Shown: positions 39,214 to 39,740 of the stretch, in pieces | Layout of the letters: every line of letters begins with the position of its first letter | Numbering within the stretch: the first letter of the stretch is position 1 | Origin: a candidate division WS1 bacterium | Lineage (GTDB): Bacteria > Armatimonadota > Zipacnadia > Zipacnadales > Zipacnadaceae | Assembly: GCA_012523355.1 (NCBI GenBank) | Contig: JAAYIR010000138.1 | Span: 1 to 39,740 of the forward strand | DNA: 39,740 nt | Reading direction: 5' to 3' | Notes under the pieces: model-generated | Databases searched by the model: none | The model's input: only the letters and a program-made list of their open reading frames with translations | What the model was told of the DNA's origin: nothing | Program-made: the position numbers and the translations under genes

Positions 39214-39740
39214 GTGCCCACCATAGATGACGATACCCTGTCACAAGTTCTGCTCAGGATGGGGCTGGTGAACGAGGAACAACTCGACGAGGCCCGGCAG
39301 GAGGCCGAGACCACGGGGGGAACCCTGGTACAAACCCTGCTGCGGCTAGGATATGTGAGCGCGCATGAGGTGGCCTCGGCGGTGGAGTCTGCGGCCCCCA
39401 GCTCTAGAGACATGCAGAGCCAGGTGGAGATTGGCGGGGGCGCGCCTCCCGCGCCGTCCAAGGCGGCGGGCGGCAGGCTCTCGCTGGCCAATCAGGAGAT
39501 TGACCCTGCGGCCTTGCGGGCCATTCCTCGTGCCACGGCGGAGGAGCACCGGGTACTGCCCCTGAGCATCAACGATGAGAAGATCGTGCTAGCCATGGCC
39601 GACACCACCGATGTGATGGCGATTGACGCTGTGCGGTTGCACACCCGGCGGCGGGTGGAGCCGGTGGAAGTGGATCCGGGGGAGCTGGCCCGAGCCGTTG
39701 AGCAGCACTATACCGCCGCGGCCCGGGCCCGGGCCGCGGC
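39214..39740 (+). CDS. GspE/PilB-type ATPase, N-terminal part (runs off the window)
   Basis: This is a 175-codon 5' fragment of a type II secretion/type IV pilus assembly ATPase. The start is GTG 39214 (VPTIDDDTLSQVLLRMGLVN) with AAAGGGG about 9 bases upstream. Residues about 6-50 form a first helical module (LVQTLLRLGYVS). Residues about 95-165 form the GspE N-terminal (T2SSE_N) domain, with IPRATAEEHRVLPLSINDEK, IVLAMADTTDVMAIDAVRLH and VEPVEVDPGELARAVEQHY. The ATPase core is outside the window. The matching pseudopilin at 19730 suggests this machinery is present in the organism. Confidence 0.88.
   Translation, partial: MPTIDDDTLSQVLLRMGLVNEEQLDEARQEAETTGGTLVQTLLRLGYVSAHEVASAVESAAPSSRDMQSQVEIGGGAPPAPSKAAGGRLSLANQEIDPAALRAIPRATAEEHRVLPLSINDEKIVLAMADTTDVMAIDAVRLHTRRRVEPVEVDPGELARAVEQHYTAAARARAA

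Noticed and set aside
1-39740. tRNA, rRNA, CRISPR, transposon or phage genes
   Set aside because: No T-loop motif in a cloverleaf context, no regularly spaced repeat array, and no transposase, integrase or phage protein was seen.

Overview
The window is GC-rich bacterial chromosome with a didermal, S-layer-homology type envelope. A SLH-domain outer-membrane porin, an exosortase-type PEP-CTERM protein, an H-X9-DG pseudopilin, paired Gfo/Idh oxidoreductases and a large share of lineage-specific secreted proteins together suggest Armatimonadota or a neighbouring phylum. That placement is an inference from gene content. No rRNA, tRNA, CRISPR array, insertion sequence or phage gene was seen.

Left part (1-10400): on the minus strand lie a small secreted protein, two tandem Gfo/Idh/MocA oxidoreductases (one with degenerate motifs) and a small four-helix membrane protein with two H-x13-H pairs, i.e. 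a putative b-type di-heme protein. A plus-strand 719-aa secreted protein with a Pro-rich linker and a small CxxC zinc-finger protein follow, then a minus-strand lipoprotein. The SLH/collagen-like/coiled-coil/porin gene has a clear promoter, a 280-nt structured leader and a textbook bidirectional terminator shared with a convergent cob(I)alamin adenosyltransferase gene.

Middle part (10600-21000, plus strand): an unusual ABC system made of a short MacB-like permease with a coiled-coil ectodomain, a LolD-like ATPase with an N-terminal zinc ribbon, and a 1650-aa FtsX-type permease. The large ectodomain of the last resembles an M28 aminopeptidase whose expected metal and catalytic residues are replaced. 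An OPT-family (oligopeptide/metal-chelate) transporter, a pseudopilin and a two-helix membrane protein follow. The three spacers around these genes each carry a copy of one short palindromic repeat. This cluster is the best candidate in the window for an undescribed system.

Glycan part (20979-28710, minus strand): uvrA heads a gene string that continues with a GT2 glycosyltransferase, an O-antigen ligase/polymerase-like membrane protein and two GT4 glycosyltransferases. The last GT4 is interrupted by a single in-frame amber codon.

Right part (28840-36575, plus strand): the conserved rimP-nusA-infB-DUF503-rbfA-nrnA-truB-ribF translation/RNA-processing operon. It has a strong promoter divergent from that of uvrA and an attenuator-like hairpin in the leader. 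NusA carries a C-terminal IF2_N-like domain, and infB most likely starts at TTG. A PEP-CTERM gene with its own consensus-like promoter and terminator follows, then an unrecognised 403-aa minus-strand protein, and at the edge the 5' part of a GspE/PilB-type ATPase.
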